Below, piece after piece: positions 33,895 through 42,013 of a stretch of DNA of 50,295 nt. The stretch spans positions 1 through 50,295 of the forward strand of contig WGGC01000123.1 in NCBI GenBank assembly GCA_015491905.1, written 5' to 3'. A model generated the notes under the pieces. It was given only the letters and a program-made list of their open reading frames with translations. It was not told the DNA's origin and searched no databases. Positions within the stretch are counted from its first letter, which is position 1. Every line of letters begins with the position of its first letter. A program made the position numbers and the translations under genes. The stretch is from Bacteroidales bacterium (GTDB lineage Bacteria > Bacteroidota > Bacteroidia > Bacteroidales > F082).

Positions 33895-34347
33895 TCACCT
33901 TATTTCATAGTAATCAGGAATATTTTTAAGAAATAAAAGTTTTCTGTTTACATGATCAATTTTAACACAATAATGAGTTAATCCATTACTTAACATCAAA
34001 AATTTAGCCTCCAATGTAAAGTTATAAGCTGCAATTTGGTCAAAAGCACTTTGATTAAGTTTTACAGAGGGAGATTTAAACTCCAATAAAATTTCCGGTT
34101 TTCCATATCTGTTAAAAATTACAGCATCGAATCTTCGTTCTCTTTTATTTACAATAACTTTTCTTTCAACACCAATCAAAGATTCAGGAAAATTTTTCTC
34201 CATCATTAAATAATAAAGAAATGATTGTCTTACATTCTCCTCAGGAGTTAAACGAACCCATCTTTTACGAAAAATATCAAAAATTTCAACTTTACCAGAG
34301 GTACTTTCACGAAATTGCATGTCAAAATTCGGTAAATTTAATTTCAT
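33895..34347 (-). CDS. orphan HsdR N-terminal-like nuclease-domain protein
   Basis: A 150-residue protein that matches only the N-terminal nuclease domain of type I restriction subunit HsdR. A PD-(D/E)xK site is visible as D74 (RRFDAVIF) and E89-x-K91 (LLEFKSP). The motor domains of HsdR and any HsdM/HsdS gene are absent, so it is not part of a restriction system. It is an intact, separate gene divergent from amn and near holA, a place where I have the impression it recurs in Bacteroidota, which suggests a DNA repair or replication role. Function is unknown. Confidence 0.75.
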   Translation of the reverse strand: MKLNLPNFDMQFRESTSGKVEIFDIFRKRWVRLTPEENVRQSFLYYLMMEKNFPESLIGVERKVIVNKRERRFDAVIFNRYGKPEILLEFKSPSVKLNQSAFDQIAAYNFTLEAKFLMLSNGLTHYCVKIDHVNRKLLFLKNIPDYYEIR

Positions 34348-34455
34348 TTAAAAAAATCTTTTATAAAAAACCTCTTTTGACTTTCATCTTTTTCCGTGTA
34401 AAGATACTCAAAAAATAAAACAGCCTGTTTAATTTTTCATTTTAATTCTTTATTG

Positions 34456-34463
34456 TAAATTTG
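34456..34463 (+). promoter_or_regulatory. -7 element of amn-holA
   Basis: TAAATTTG matches TAnnTTTG and lies 13 bp before the ATG at 34477, so the leader is very short. Confidence 0.5.
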
Positions 34464-34476
34464 CAAGTAAAAAGCG

Positions 34477-35247
34477 ATGATTTCGAAGAAAGATATTGTA
34501 GAAAACTGGCTGCCCAGATATACCGGAATGCCCCTGGATCAGTTTGGGAAATATATATTACTTACTAATTTTAATCAGTATATTGATTTATTTGAGAAAA
34601 TACAAGGCGTTCCTGTACACGACCGTAGTAAATCTATGATTGCTGTAACTTCCGGTGATATTACAATGATAAATTTCGGAATGGGAAGTGCTAATGCTGC
34701 AACAATCATGGATTTGTTGTCAGCGATATCTCCTAAAGCAGTATTATTTCTAGGAAAATGCGGAGGATTAAAAAAGAAAAATAAAGTTGGAGATTTTATA
34801 CTTCCTATAGCTGCTATACGGGGAGAAGGTACTTCTGATGATTATTTTCCTTCTGAGATTCCTGCATTGCCAGCTTTTAATTTACAAAAAGCAATATCCA
34901 CAACTATTCGTGATATGTCACGCGATTATTGGACAGGGACTGTTTTCACAACTAACCGCAGAGTGTGGGAACATGATAATAAGTTTAAAAAATATTTAAG
35001 AAAAACCAGGAGCATGGCCATAGATATGGAAACGGCCACTATTTTCAGTGTTGGTTTTTATAATAAAATTCCTACCGGAGCGCTTCTTCTTGTTACTGAT
35101 CAGCCAATGGTTCCGGAGGGTGTAAAAACACAAGAAAGCGACAAAAAAGTCAATGCCCAATTTGTTGAAGAACATGTTTTAATAGGGATTAAATCATTAG
35201 AACAGCTAATAAATAAAGGACTAACTGTTAGGCATCTAAGATTTTAA
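34477..35247 (+). CDS. amn: AMP nucleosidase (short form)
   Basis: A 256-residue enzyme of the PNP/UDP phosphorylase superfamily that splits AMP into adenine and ribose 5-phosphate. It has the phosphate-site segment INFGMGSANAATIMDLL, LFLGKCGGLKKKNKVGD and the purine/ribose site DMETATIFSVGFY with the conserved M-E pair. It lacks the long N-terminal extension of the proteobacterial enzyme, as is usual in Bacteroidota. A UUG-started holA follows after 4 bp, so both share a transcript. Confidence 0.9.
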   Translation: MISKKDIVENWLPRYTGMPLDQFGKYILLTNFNQYIDLFEKIQGVPVHDRSKSMIAVTSGDITMINFGMGSANAATIMDLLSAISPKAVLFLGKCGGLKKKNKVGDFILPIAAIRGEGTSDDYFPSEIPALPAFNLQKAISTTIRDMSRDYWTGTVFTTNRRVWEHDNKFKKYLRKTRSMAIDMETATIFSVGFYNKIPTGALLLVTDQPMVPEGVKTQESDKKVNAQFVEEHVLIGIKSLEQLINKGLTVRHLRF

Positions 35248-35251
35248 TTTT

Positions 35252-36256
35252 TTGGAAACACAGAAGATATTTCAAAATTTAAAAAACAAAATCTATTTTC
35301 CTGTATATTTTTTATACGGTGAAGAACCTTTTTACATAGATGAAATTACCCGCTATATTGAAAACAACGTTATTGAAGAGTCAAATCGTGACTTCAACCA
35401 AACAGTTGTATATGGAAGAGATGTTTCTGCCAAAGACATAGTAGACATTTCTCATCGCTTCCCAATGATGGGAAACTATCAATTAGTAATTGTTAAGGAA
35501 GCTCAAAATATTAAAAACCTGGAACCAATTGAGAATTATGTTAAAAACCCAATGGATTCTACAATATTGGTTCTGAATTATAAATATAGAAAATTAGATA
35601 AAAGAAAAACTTTATATAAAACTTTAAATCAATCTAAAGATGTTGTATTATTTGAGTCCCCCAAATTATACGATAATAAGATTCCTCAATGGATTAATGA
35701 CCGTGTAAAACTAAAGGGAAATACAATATCTCCTCAATCTGCTATGTTATTGGCCGAATATCTTGGTAATGATTTAAGTAAGATAAACAATGAATTAAGC
35801 AAACTTTTTATTAATATCAAACCCGGAGAGGCAATCTCCACAGAACATATTGAAAAAAATATTGGCATTAGCAAAGACTATAATATTTTTGAATTCACAA
35901 AGGCTATTGGATTCCGGAATATAGAAAAAGCCATTAAGATTATTGATTATTTTGAATCAAACCCTTCACAAAATCCATTAATGCTTATCATTCCAACAAT
36001 GAATAATTATTTTATGAAGGTGTTTCTTTATCAACAGATAAGTCATTTACCAAAAAACAAGATTGCAGCAGCACTTGGAATAAATGCCTTTTTTATTAAT
36101 GAGTACAGTATAGCTGCCAAAAACTATCCTGCACAAAGAATACCTTCAATAATTGAAGAAATTTACCAACTGGATTTAAAAAGCAAAGGTGTAGGATCAT
36201 CAGAATCCACATCATATGGACCACTAAAAGAATTTGTTTTAAAATTATTCATCTAA
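35252..36256 (+). CDS. holA: DNA polymerase III delta subunit
   Basis: A 334-residue clamp-loader subunit that opens the sliding clamp. It begins QKIFQNLKNKIYFPVYFLYGEEPFYIDEIT, with the family motif LYGEEPFY, and continues with the AAA+-like domain (RKLDKRKTLYKTL) and the C-terminal collar domain (about 215-334). The start is TTG at 35252, 4 bp after the amn stop; no ATG is available near the conserved N-terminus, so UUG is chosen. Confidence 0.9.
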   Translation: METQKIFQNLKNKIYFPVYFLYGEEPFYIDEITRYIENNVIEESNRDFNQTVVYGRDVSAKDIVDISHRFPMMGNYQLVIVKEAQNIKNLEPIENYVKNPMDSTILVLNYKYRKLDKRKTLYKTLNQSKDVVLFESPKLYDNKIPQWINDRVKLKGNTISPQSAMLLAEYLGNDLSKINNELSKLFINIKPGEAISTEHIEKNIGISKDYNIFEFTKAIGFRNIEKAIKIIDYFESNPSQNPLMLIIPTMNNYFMKVFLYQQISHLPKNKIAAALGINAFFINEYSIAAKNYPAQRIPSIIEEIYQLDLKSKGVGSSESTSYGPLKEFVLKLFI

Positions 36257-36300
36257 ACAAATTATATCATAACCATAATTAATCTGCAATGATAATTGCA

Positions 36301-38061
36301 TTATTTATAAATAGAAAGAATTAAATCATTATATTTTGAGAGGATAAATTTCCTTTTTAATTTTAGGTTTGCTGTTATTTCACCCGTTTCTATTCCCCAT
36401 TCATCATTAATAAGTTCAAACTTCTTAATTTTTTCAGTATCACCAAAGTATTTATTATATTGATTTATTTCTTCTTTTATTCTTTTTTTAATAATCTGAT
36501 TAGAAATCATTTCCTCTTTTGAAACAACTTTACATTCCTTTTGGGCACACCAATTTCTTAAAAATTCAAAATCAGGGATAATAATAGCTGCTGCAAATTT
36601 TTGATTTTCACCAACTACCATTATTTGATCAATAAAAGGAGATTCTTTAAATTTATTTTCAATTAATGCCGGGGAAATATATTTACCCATAGAGGTTTTA
36701 AATATTTCTTTAACCCTTCCTGTAATCTGAAGAATCCCATTTTTATCAATTCTTCCAACATCTCCGGTATGCATCCAACCGTCAATAATTGTTTGGGAAG
36801 TTAATTCAGGATCTTTATAATAACCTTTCATAACATTGTCACCCCTAACAAGAATTTCACCCTCAGAAGATATTTTTACTGAAATATTTTCCAGAGGAGG
36901 GCCAACGGTTCCAATTTTTCTTTTTCCCTTTGTAAATGTATTACAAGATATAACCGGCGAAGTCTCTGTCATACCATAACCTTCCACTAAAGGAATTCCT
37001 GCAGCATTAAAAACTTTAGCCAAACGAGGCTGAAGTGCAGCTCCCCCTGAAACAACAGCTCTCATATTTCCGCCAAGGGCGGCACGCCATTTTGAAAAAA
37101 TTATCGGGTCGTAAAATTTTAACTGAAGCAAATAAACAGGATTTTTTATATCGTATTTATACTTTTCACCCAAGCGAACAGCACGAAAAAATAATCCTTT
37201 AGCAACAGGATTCAAATTCCGGCCTTTGGCAATAATTTTATCATAAACTTTTTCCAGTAAGCGAGGTACGGTAGTAAGCACCTCAGGTTTAACTTCTAAA
37301 ATATTAGCCCCAATGGTACCCATATTTTCAGCATAATAAATAGAAACGCCTAAATACATTAAAATGTAAATATTTGTCCTCTCATAAACATGACACAAAG
37401 GCAAATAACTTAAGGCCCTGCATGTTTCATCTACCGGAAAAATATGCTTCAGGTTCATTACATTACTTAAAATATTTTTATGGGATAACATTACCCCTTT
37501 TGGGTTTCCTGTTGTTCCGGATGTGTATATGATGGTAGCTGTATCTTCATGGAGAACAGAAGCTTTTTTTTCTTCCAAAAGAAGAGGATATGTATTATTT
37601 TTCCCAAGGTTAATTAGCTCCTGCAAATGAGGAATATCATCGAAATGTTTAAATGTATATAAACCTTTAATTTTCTTAATTTCAGGTATAATATGTTTGA
37701 TTTTCCGGTATAGTTCCCAACCTGAAACAAAAATATACGTTACTTCCGAATGAGTTAAAATATATCTGTAATCATTATCGCTTATAGTAGGGTAAACAGG
37801 AACATGAATTGCCCCAATTTGCAGAATAGCGTAATCAAGAATATTCCATTCGGGCCTGTTAGGGGAAATTGTAGCTATTTTATCTCCTTTTTTTACACCT
37901 AAAGATATTAATCCATAGCTAATATTGTCAACCATTTCCCTAATAGTCTTAAGGTTATATTTTTTCCACTCTCCGTTTTCCTTTCCGGCTAAAACATCGT
38001 CCTTTCCTTTAAAAGATTGTTCATAATGATCTAGTATATCAAATAATCTTCTGATTTTCAT
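36301..38061 (-). CDS. long-chain acyl-CoA ligase (AMP-forming)
   Basis: A 586-residue ANL-superfamily enzyme that activates fatty acids with ATP and CoA. The P-loop-like motif is YTSGTTGNPKGV (179-190), followed by GYGMTETSPVIS, MHTGDVGRID and the C-terminal domain with GRVKEIFKTSMGKYISP, in which the lysine of the KTSMGKY segment is the adenylation residue region. Length fits the Bacteroidota FadD/FAA1 form. It is 109 bp downstream of an SDR gene on the same strand, with a palindrome in the gap. A FadL-type channel lies 4 kb further upstream. Confidence 0.9.
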   Translation of the reverse strand: MKIRRLFDILDHYEQSFKGKDDVLAGKENGEWKKYNLKTIREMVDNISYGLISLGVKKGDKIATISPNRPEWNILDYAILQIGAIHVPVYPTISDNDYRYILTHSEVTYIFVSGWELYRKIKHIIPEIKKIKGLYTFKHFDDIPHLQELINLGKNNTYPLLLEEKKASVLHEDTATIIYTSGTTGNPKGVMLSHKNILSNVMNLKHIFPVDETCRALSYLPLCHVYERTNIYILMYLGVSIYYAENMGTIGANILEVKPEVLTTVPRLLEKVYDKIIAKGRNLNPVAKGLFFRAVRLGEKYKYDIKNPVYLLQLKFYDPIIFSKWRAALGGNMRAVVSGGAALQPRLAKVFNAAGIPLVEGYGMTETSPVISCNTFTKGKRKIGTVGPPLENISVKISSEGEILVRGDNVMKGYYKDPELTSQTIIDGWMHTGDVGRIDKNGILQITGRVKEIFKTSMGKYISPALIENKFKESPFIDQIMVVGENQKFAAAIIIPDFEFLRNWCAQKECKVVSKEEMISNQIIKKRIKEEINQYNKYFGDTEKIKKFELINDEWGIETGEITANLKLKRKFILSKYNDLILSIYK

Positions 38062-38098
38062 CTGCTTATAATTTTATATTTCATTGGTCACAAGGGGC

Positions 38099-38131
38099 TT
38101 ACTACGATTAACTAATAACTTATCATAGTAA
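38099..38131. promoter_or_regulatory. imperfect palindrome upstream of the acyl-CoA ligase gene
   Basis: TTACTACGATTA (38099-38110) and TTATCATAGTAA (38120-38131) match as inverted repeats at 10 of 12 positions, with 9 bp between them. It stands 37 bp before the ligase start, a usual place for a TetR-type operator. There is no T-run, which speaks against a terminator. The binding protein is unknown. Confidence 0.35.
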
Positions 38132-38170
38132 ATTATATGTTAGAAAATAAATTTGAAAATATTATCTCCA

Positions 38171-38929
38171 TTATTCTTTATGAAATACTGTTGCACTGGC
38201 TTGTGCTGTAGGCATAATTACCAAATCGTTAATATTTACATTTTTTGGCAATGTAGTTACAAAATAAACCACGTCTGCAATATTTTCAGGATGAAGTGGC
38301 TCGTATCCTTTATATACAGAATTAGCTTTATTTTTATCACCTTTAAACCTGACAATAGAAAATTCTGTTTCAACCGCACCCGGAGCAATTTGCGTTACTT
38401 TGATTCCGTGATTAACAGTATCTATCCTAATACCCTTAGAGAGAGCATCAACAGCATGTTTAGTTGCACAATAAACAGCACCATTCGGATATACTTCCTT
38501 CCCGGCTATAGATCCTATGTTAATAACATGTCCTTTTTTCTGAAGAATCATTAAAGGCAATACAGCTCTTGAAATATATAATAGTCCTTTAATGTTTGTA
38601 TCTATCATCCGTTCCCAATCATCAATATCTCCATCTTGTACTGTATTCATTCCAACTGCCAAACCTGCATTATTAATTAAAATATCAATAGATTTCCACT
38701 CTTCAGGCAAATTATCAATAGCCTGAAACACATCTTTTTTTATTCTAATATCAAAAGCTAAAGGCAAGACTTCAATTCCATATTCTTCAGTAAGCTTTTC
38801 AGAAATGTTTATTAATTTTTCTTTCCGGCGACCTGTTAATATTAGACTATGTCCGGTTTCCGCAAATTTCTCAGCGCAAGACAGGCCAATGCCACTAGTA
38901 GCACCGGTAATAAGAACTATATTTTGCAT
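38171..38929 (-). CDS. short-chain dehydrogenase/reductase
   Basis: A 252-residue classical SDR. Visible are the NADP-binding TGATSGIG (8-15), with RR at 34-35 favouring NADPH, NNAG (86-89), and the catalytic S140, Y153 and K157 (YCATK). It most resembles YdfG-type 3-hydroxy acid or serine dehydrogenases. The physiological substrate is uncertain. It is transcribed in the same direction as the acyl-CoA ligase. Confidence 0.88.
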   Translation of the reverse strand: MQNIVLITGATSGIGLSCAEKFAETGHSLILTGRRKEKLINISEKLTEEYGIEVLPLAFDIRIKKDVFQAIDNLPEEWKSIDILINNAGLAVGMNTVQDGDIDDWERMIDTNIKGLLYISRAVLPLMILQKKGHVINIGSIAGKEVYPNGAVYCATKHAVDALSKGIRIDTVNHGIKVTQIAPGAVETEFSIVRFKGDKNKANSVYKGYEPLHPENIADVVYFVTTLPKNVNINDLVIMPTAQASATVFHKE

Positions 38930-39000
38930 GCTATTTTTTTTAGGCCGCTAAGATAAGAAAAATTATTTTTGACTTTATTAGCATAAAAGTTCAAAAAATA

Positions 39001-40995
39001 TTAAAGTTGAAATTGATATTGAACCCCACCCATAATCCATGTACCGGGTAATACTACACTACCAATATCATGGTATTGCATATTAAACAAATTTTTTTCC
39101 TGAATAAATATTTTTATCTTTTTATATTTATAGTTAACTTTAAGATTTAATAAATAAACTGTTTTAAAGGGCAACAGTTTTCCAGCGGAATAATTTAAAT
39201 AATCACCATTTCTTTTTTGAATAGAAAAATCCCAACCCATACTTACATTTCTAAAAATTGGATTTTCCATAAAAATATTTACATTATATTTTAGATATTC
39301 TAAACTGTATAGGGTAATAAAATTATCGGCTGATTTGCTACTTTCCAACTGTGTATAATTGAAACGAATTGCATGTATATACTTTTTTATTTTTCTTTTT
39401 TCTGGTTTATAAATGGCAGAAAAAGAAAAACCGTAGGTATTTAAATTAGTAATGTTTTTACTTTCCCATTTTGAATTGATATCAGTTTTTATCCAATCAA
39501 TAGTATTTTTACCAATACGGTTAAAAAATGAGATAGTTGCATAAAATTCATTAAAAAATAATTTTACTCCCAGTTCCATTCCTGAAACAGTTTCTGGTTT
39601 TAATTGAGGATTACTGATATGGTCAGGACCTTTGTAATATAAATCGGTAAATGTTGGTAACCTTATTGCATTATTAAAAGAAATAAAGGCCTTCATATTT
39701 TTTAAAAAAAAGTATCCTAAATCTATACCGGGAGATAAGTACACACCATAATTTGAGTTATAAAAACCATTTATTCCTGCCGACATGTTAAACTTATTTT
39801 TCCCATAGTACTGATTTACACTAATATTAAAGTTATTTCTGACAGCAGAATTATTATAATAAGCTCCTTCATCAAAAGAGGAGTAAATTGTATCATTTAA
39901 TTTATCACCTAGCACGTTACTAAGTATTTTTTCTCCGTTGTAGTTAATACCAATGGTTGTTTTTCCTATCAAAGTATTAAATTTTAATTTCCCATTAATA
40001 TTAAGCATGTCAGTACGATGAAAATTGGGCCCTTTATAAGGAAAAAAGCCATTTGGGGTATGAAATCCTGCACTATCATTTCCCATAACGAACCAAAGTC
40101 CTTGTTTTTCATACCAATTTTTTCCCTGTCTAAACAATTCAAACCGGTCATAAAGACGTTTTACAGCAATAGACCCGGAGACTTTGACAATATTACCAGT
40201 AGATAAATATAAAGAAGAAAATAAGCTTTTTATATGTTCGAATTCATTTGGATACTTTCCTGTATAAAACCCATATGCACCAAAAGCTTTATCCTGATAG
40301 GTTATTTGAAAATCTATTTTAGTATTATTTTTTTGATAAACAGATTGATGAAAAAGGTTTAAATTTTTAAAATCCGTATCTTGTTGATATCCGTCAGATT
40401 TTAAATATTGAACTGATGAAAGGTTCTTTATTTTTCCCAGAAGATAATTACCCGATAAAAGTCCATCAATTAATCCAAATTGTCCTACAGTAATTTTTGA
40501 TATAACTTGATTTTTATTTAAAGGAGTTGTTATAATGTTAATTCCGCCTGAATATGCATTAGGCCCAAACCAGCGCGATGCCGGACCTTGAATAATTTCA
40601 ACTTTTTTTATGTCATTTACCGGCAATGCAAAATCAAGATTATGATGCCCTGTTTGCGGGTCGTTTACAGGAATACCATTTATCAGAATAAGGTTTTGAT
40701 TAAACGTGCCTCCTCTAACTGTCAAATCACTTTGCATACCAAAACTTCCTCTCTGACGCATATCAAAACCCGCTAACTGCTGTAATATATCACCAATTGT
40801 ATTAACAGGAGCCTGTTGAATTTCTTTTTTTGGAATAATTTGAACGAAACGACTAGTTTCTTTAAAAAGCACTCTATTAGCAGGAGAAGACACTTCTACC
40901 TCGCCCAATTTAATAGTATCATTTTGTGAATAACCCTTAATATTTACCATCAATAAAAGAATCAAAATAAGTATGAAAGTTTTTTCTTTTTTCAT
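39001..40995 (-). CDS. TonB-dependent outer-membrane receptor, BtuB/CirA-like
   Basis: A protein of 664 residues from the chosen start. The signal peptide (MKKEKTFILILILLLMVN..., ending GYSQ) begins at the ATG at 40995; an in-frame ATG at 41046 would add 17 residues before it and is less likely. A short DTIKLGEVEVSS segment is followed by the plug domain (NTIGDILQQLAGF, LINGIPVNDPQTGHHN, VEIIQGPASRWFGPNAYSGGINIIT) and a 22-strand-type barrel ending in WIMGGVQYQFQL. It lacks the N-terminal carboxypeptidase-like repeat of SusC proteins. It imports a siderophore, cobalamin or similar ligand; no cobalamin riboswitch is recognisable upstream, so B12 is not shown. Confidence 0.85.
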   Translation of the reverse strand: MKKEKTFILILILLLMVNIKGYSQNDTIKLGEVEVSSPANRVLFKETSRFVQIIPKKEIQQAPVNTIGDILQQLAGFDMRQRGSFGMQSDLTVRGGTFNQNLILINGIPVNDPQTGHHNLDFALPVNDIKKVEIIQGPASRWFGPNAYSGGINIITTPLNKNQVISKITVGQFGLIDGLLSGNYLLGKIKNLSSVQYLKSDGYQQDTDFKNLNLFHQSVYQKNNTKIDFQITYQDKAFGAYGFYTGKYPNEFEHIKSLFSSLYLSTGNIVKVSGSIAVKRLYDRFELFRQGKNWYEKQGLWFVMGNDSAGFHTPNGFFPYKGPNFHRTDMLNINGKLKFNTLIGKTTIGINYNGEKILSNVLGDKLNDTIYSSFDEGAYYNNSAVRNNFNISVNQYYGKNKFNMSAGINGFYNSNYGVYLSPGIDLGYFFLKNMKAFISFNNAIRLPTFTDLYYKGPDHISNPQLKPETVSGMELGVKLFFNEFYATISFFNRIGKNTIDWIKTDINSKWESKNITNLNTYGFSFSAIYKPEKRKIKKYIHAIRFNYTQLESSKSADNFITLYSLEYLKYNVNIFMENPIFRNVSMGWDFSIQKRNGDYLNYSAGKLLPFKTVYLLNLKVNYKYKKIKIFIQEKNLFNMQYHDIGSVVLPGTWIMGGVQYQFQL

Positions 40996-41126
40996 GAAAA
41001 TAAATAAATTAATAATTTTAGTTTTTACAACAACAGTCATTTCCATTTACCTAATCACTTCAACACATTTCAAGCAATTACTCAAAAGAAAGCACATAAT
41101 GAATTTCTATTGAATAAAAAAACAGG

Positions 41127-41152
41127 AAATAGCAAAGCTGACAATGCTTGCC
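41127..41152 (-). terminator. possible terminator after the TPR protein gene
   Basis: On the complement, GGCAAGC (41152-41146) and GCTTTGCT (41138-41131) form a stem with one bulge, followed some bases later by a T7 run. It may end the transcript of the gene at 41245-41940 before the TonB receptor gene. It is weak. Confidence 0.3.
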
Positions 41153-41244
41153 ATTAAAAGCAGGGCAAAACTAAAAAATTTTAAAATGAGGAATTATTTT
41201 TATTAAGAAATCTTATAAAATACTATATTTCTGATTTATAATAG

Positions 41245-41940
41245 TTATTCTTTTAACATTTTATCATAACCACTATAATTTTCCACTTGTTTTATAATAG
41301 CATTTTTATCCAGAAAATGCGAATTTAACAACTGTTTATACCACCTGTCGGCAAGGGAATATTTTTTTTGTTCAAGTAAAATTTTGATAATATGTGCAGG
41401 TAAAACGGCAAAAGGATAATCGGGAAAATCACGTAATGCTTTTTCGAAAGTTTCTAATGCTGATTGTAAATTATTATGATTATAATAGTCGTATCCACGA
41501 TTTAAATAATCATTTAATTTTGGGTTTAAAATAAGTCCGTAAATAGAAAAACAATGATCTGAACATCCTTCAATAATGTTGACATACTTAACGGAGGTAT
41601 CAGGTGCAGGAAAGATCAATTTAAAATATTTCTTCTCTCCAACCCATTTAAAATGATAAACATTTGGGCAAACAGGTATTCCTGTTATTGACAAGGCAAA
41701 AATCTTATTTTTTTCCGGCAGACTTTCAATGTAAGTTTTCTTATTTACACAAAAATAACCTGTTGAAGATTGGTTTTCAATTGACATTTCCACAATCAAA
41801 GAATCATGAGTTTTTTCGACAGCCAATATAGCTAAAGGGTGAGTTGACACTGCAAAATTAGGCTCAAGGACTCTGTTTTGGCCAAATAAAGCAATGTTAA
41901 AAAAGAAAAAAAAGACGGCAGAAATAATTAATTTTACCAT
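41245..41940 (-). CDS. exported protein with C-terminal TPR-like repeats
   Basis: A 231-residue protein with a signal peptide (1-20, ending ALFGQ). The middle part (25-130) is beta-rich and has cysteines at positions such as CVNKK, VCPNV and EGCSDHCF, which could form disulfides. Residues 145-220 are helical, with a TPR-like motif NRGYDYYNHNNLQSALETFEKALRDFPDYPFA. I do not recognise the family. It lies between a FadL-type channel and a TonB receptor, all on one strand, but a strong terminator at 41959-42000 separates it from the channel gene. Confidence 0.65.
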   Translation of the reverse strand: MVKLIISAVFFFFFNIALFGQNRVLEPNFAVSTHPLAILAVEKTHDSLIVEMSIENQSSTGYFCVNKKTYIESLPEKNKIFALSITGIPVCPNVYHFKWVGEKKYFKLIFPAPDTSVKYVNIIEGCSDHCFSIYGLILNPKLNDYLNRGYDYYNHNNLQSALETFEKALRDFPDYPFAVLPAHIIKILLEQKKYSLADRWYKQLLNSHFLDKNAIIKQVENYSGYDKMLKE

Positions 41941-41958
41941 AAATCATAACGTTAAGTT

Positions 41959-42000
41959 AAAGAAAAAAGCCACAGAACAAAATCTGTGGCTTTTTTCTTT
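41959..42000 (-). terminator. strong terminator after the FadL-type gene
   Basis: The arms 41959-41976 and 41983-42000 are perfectly complementary over 18 bp (core GCCACAGA/TCTGTGGC) with a 6-nt loop. Flanking A and T runs make it work in both directions; it serves the minus-strand gene ending at 42014. Confidence 0.9.
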
Positions 42001-42013
42001 TGAATAATAAATA

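Noticed and set aside
33895-34347. Restriction-modification system
   Set aside because: Only an HsdR N-terminal-like domain is present; there are no hsdM, hsdS or HsdR motor parts in the window.
36285-36300. Terminator between holA and the acyl-CoA ligase gene (TGCAAT/ATTGCA)
   Set aside because: The 6-bp stem without an adjacent T-run is too weak to support.
38153-38554. 133-codon plus-strand ORF opposite the SDR gene
   Set aside because: The opposite strand encodes a complete SDR with all catalytic residues; the Cys/Tyr-rich product of this frame looks like a reverse-complement artefact.
40996-41244. Cobalamin riboswitch upstream of the TonB receptor
   Set aside because: The region has a weak hairpin but no B12-box or other conserved riboswitch core that I can identify.
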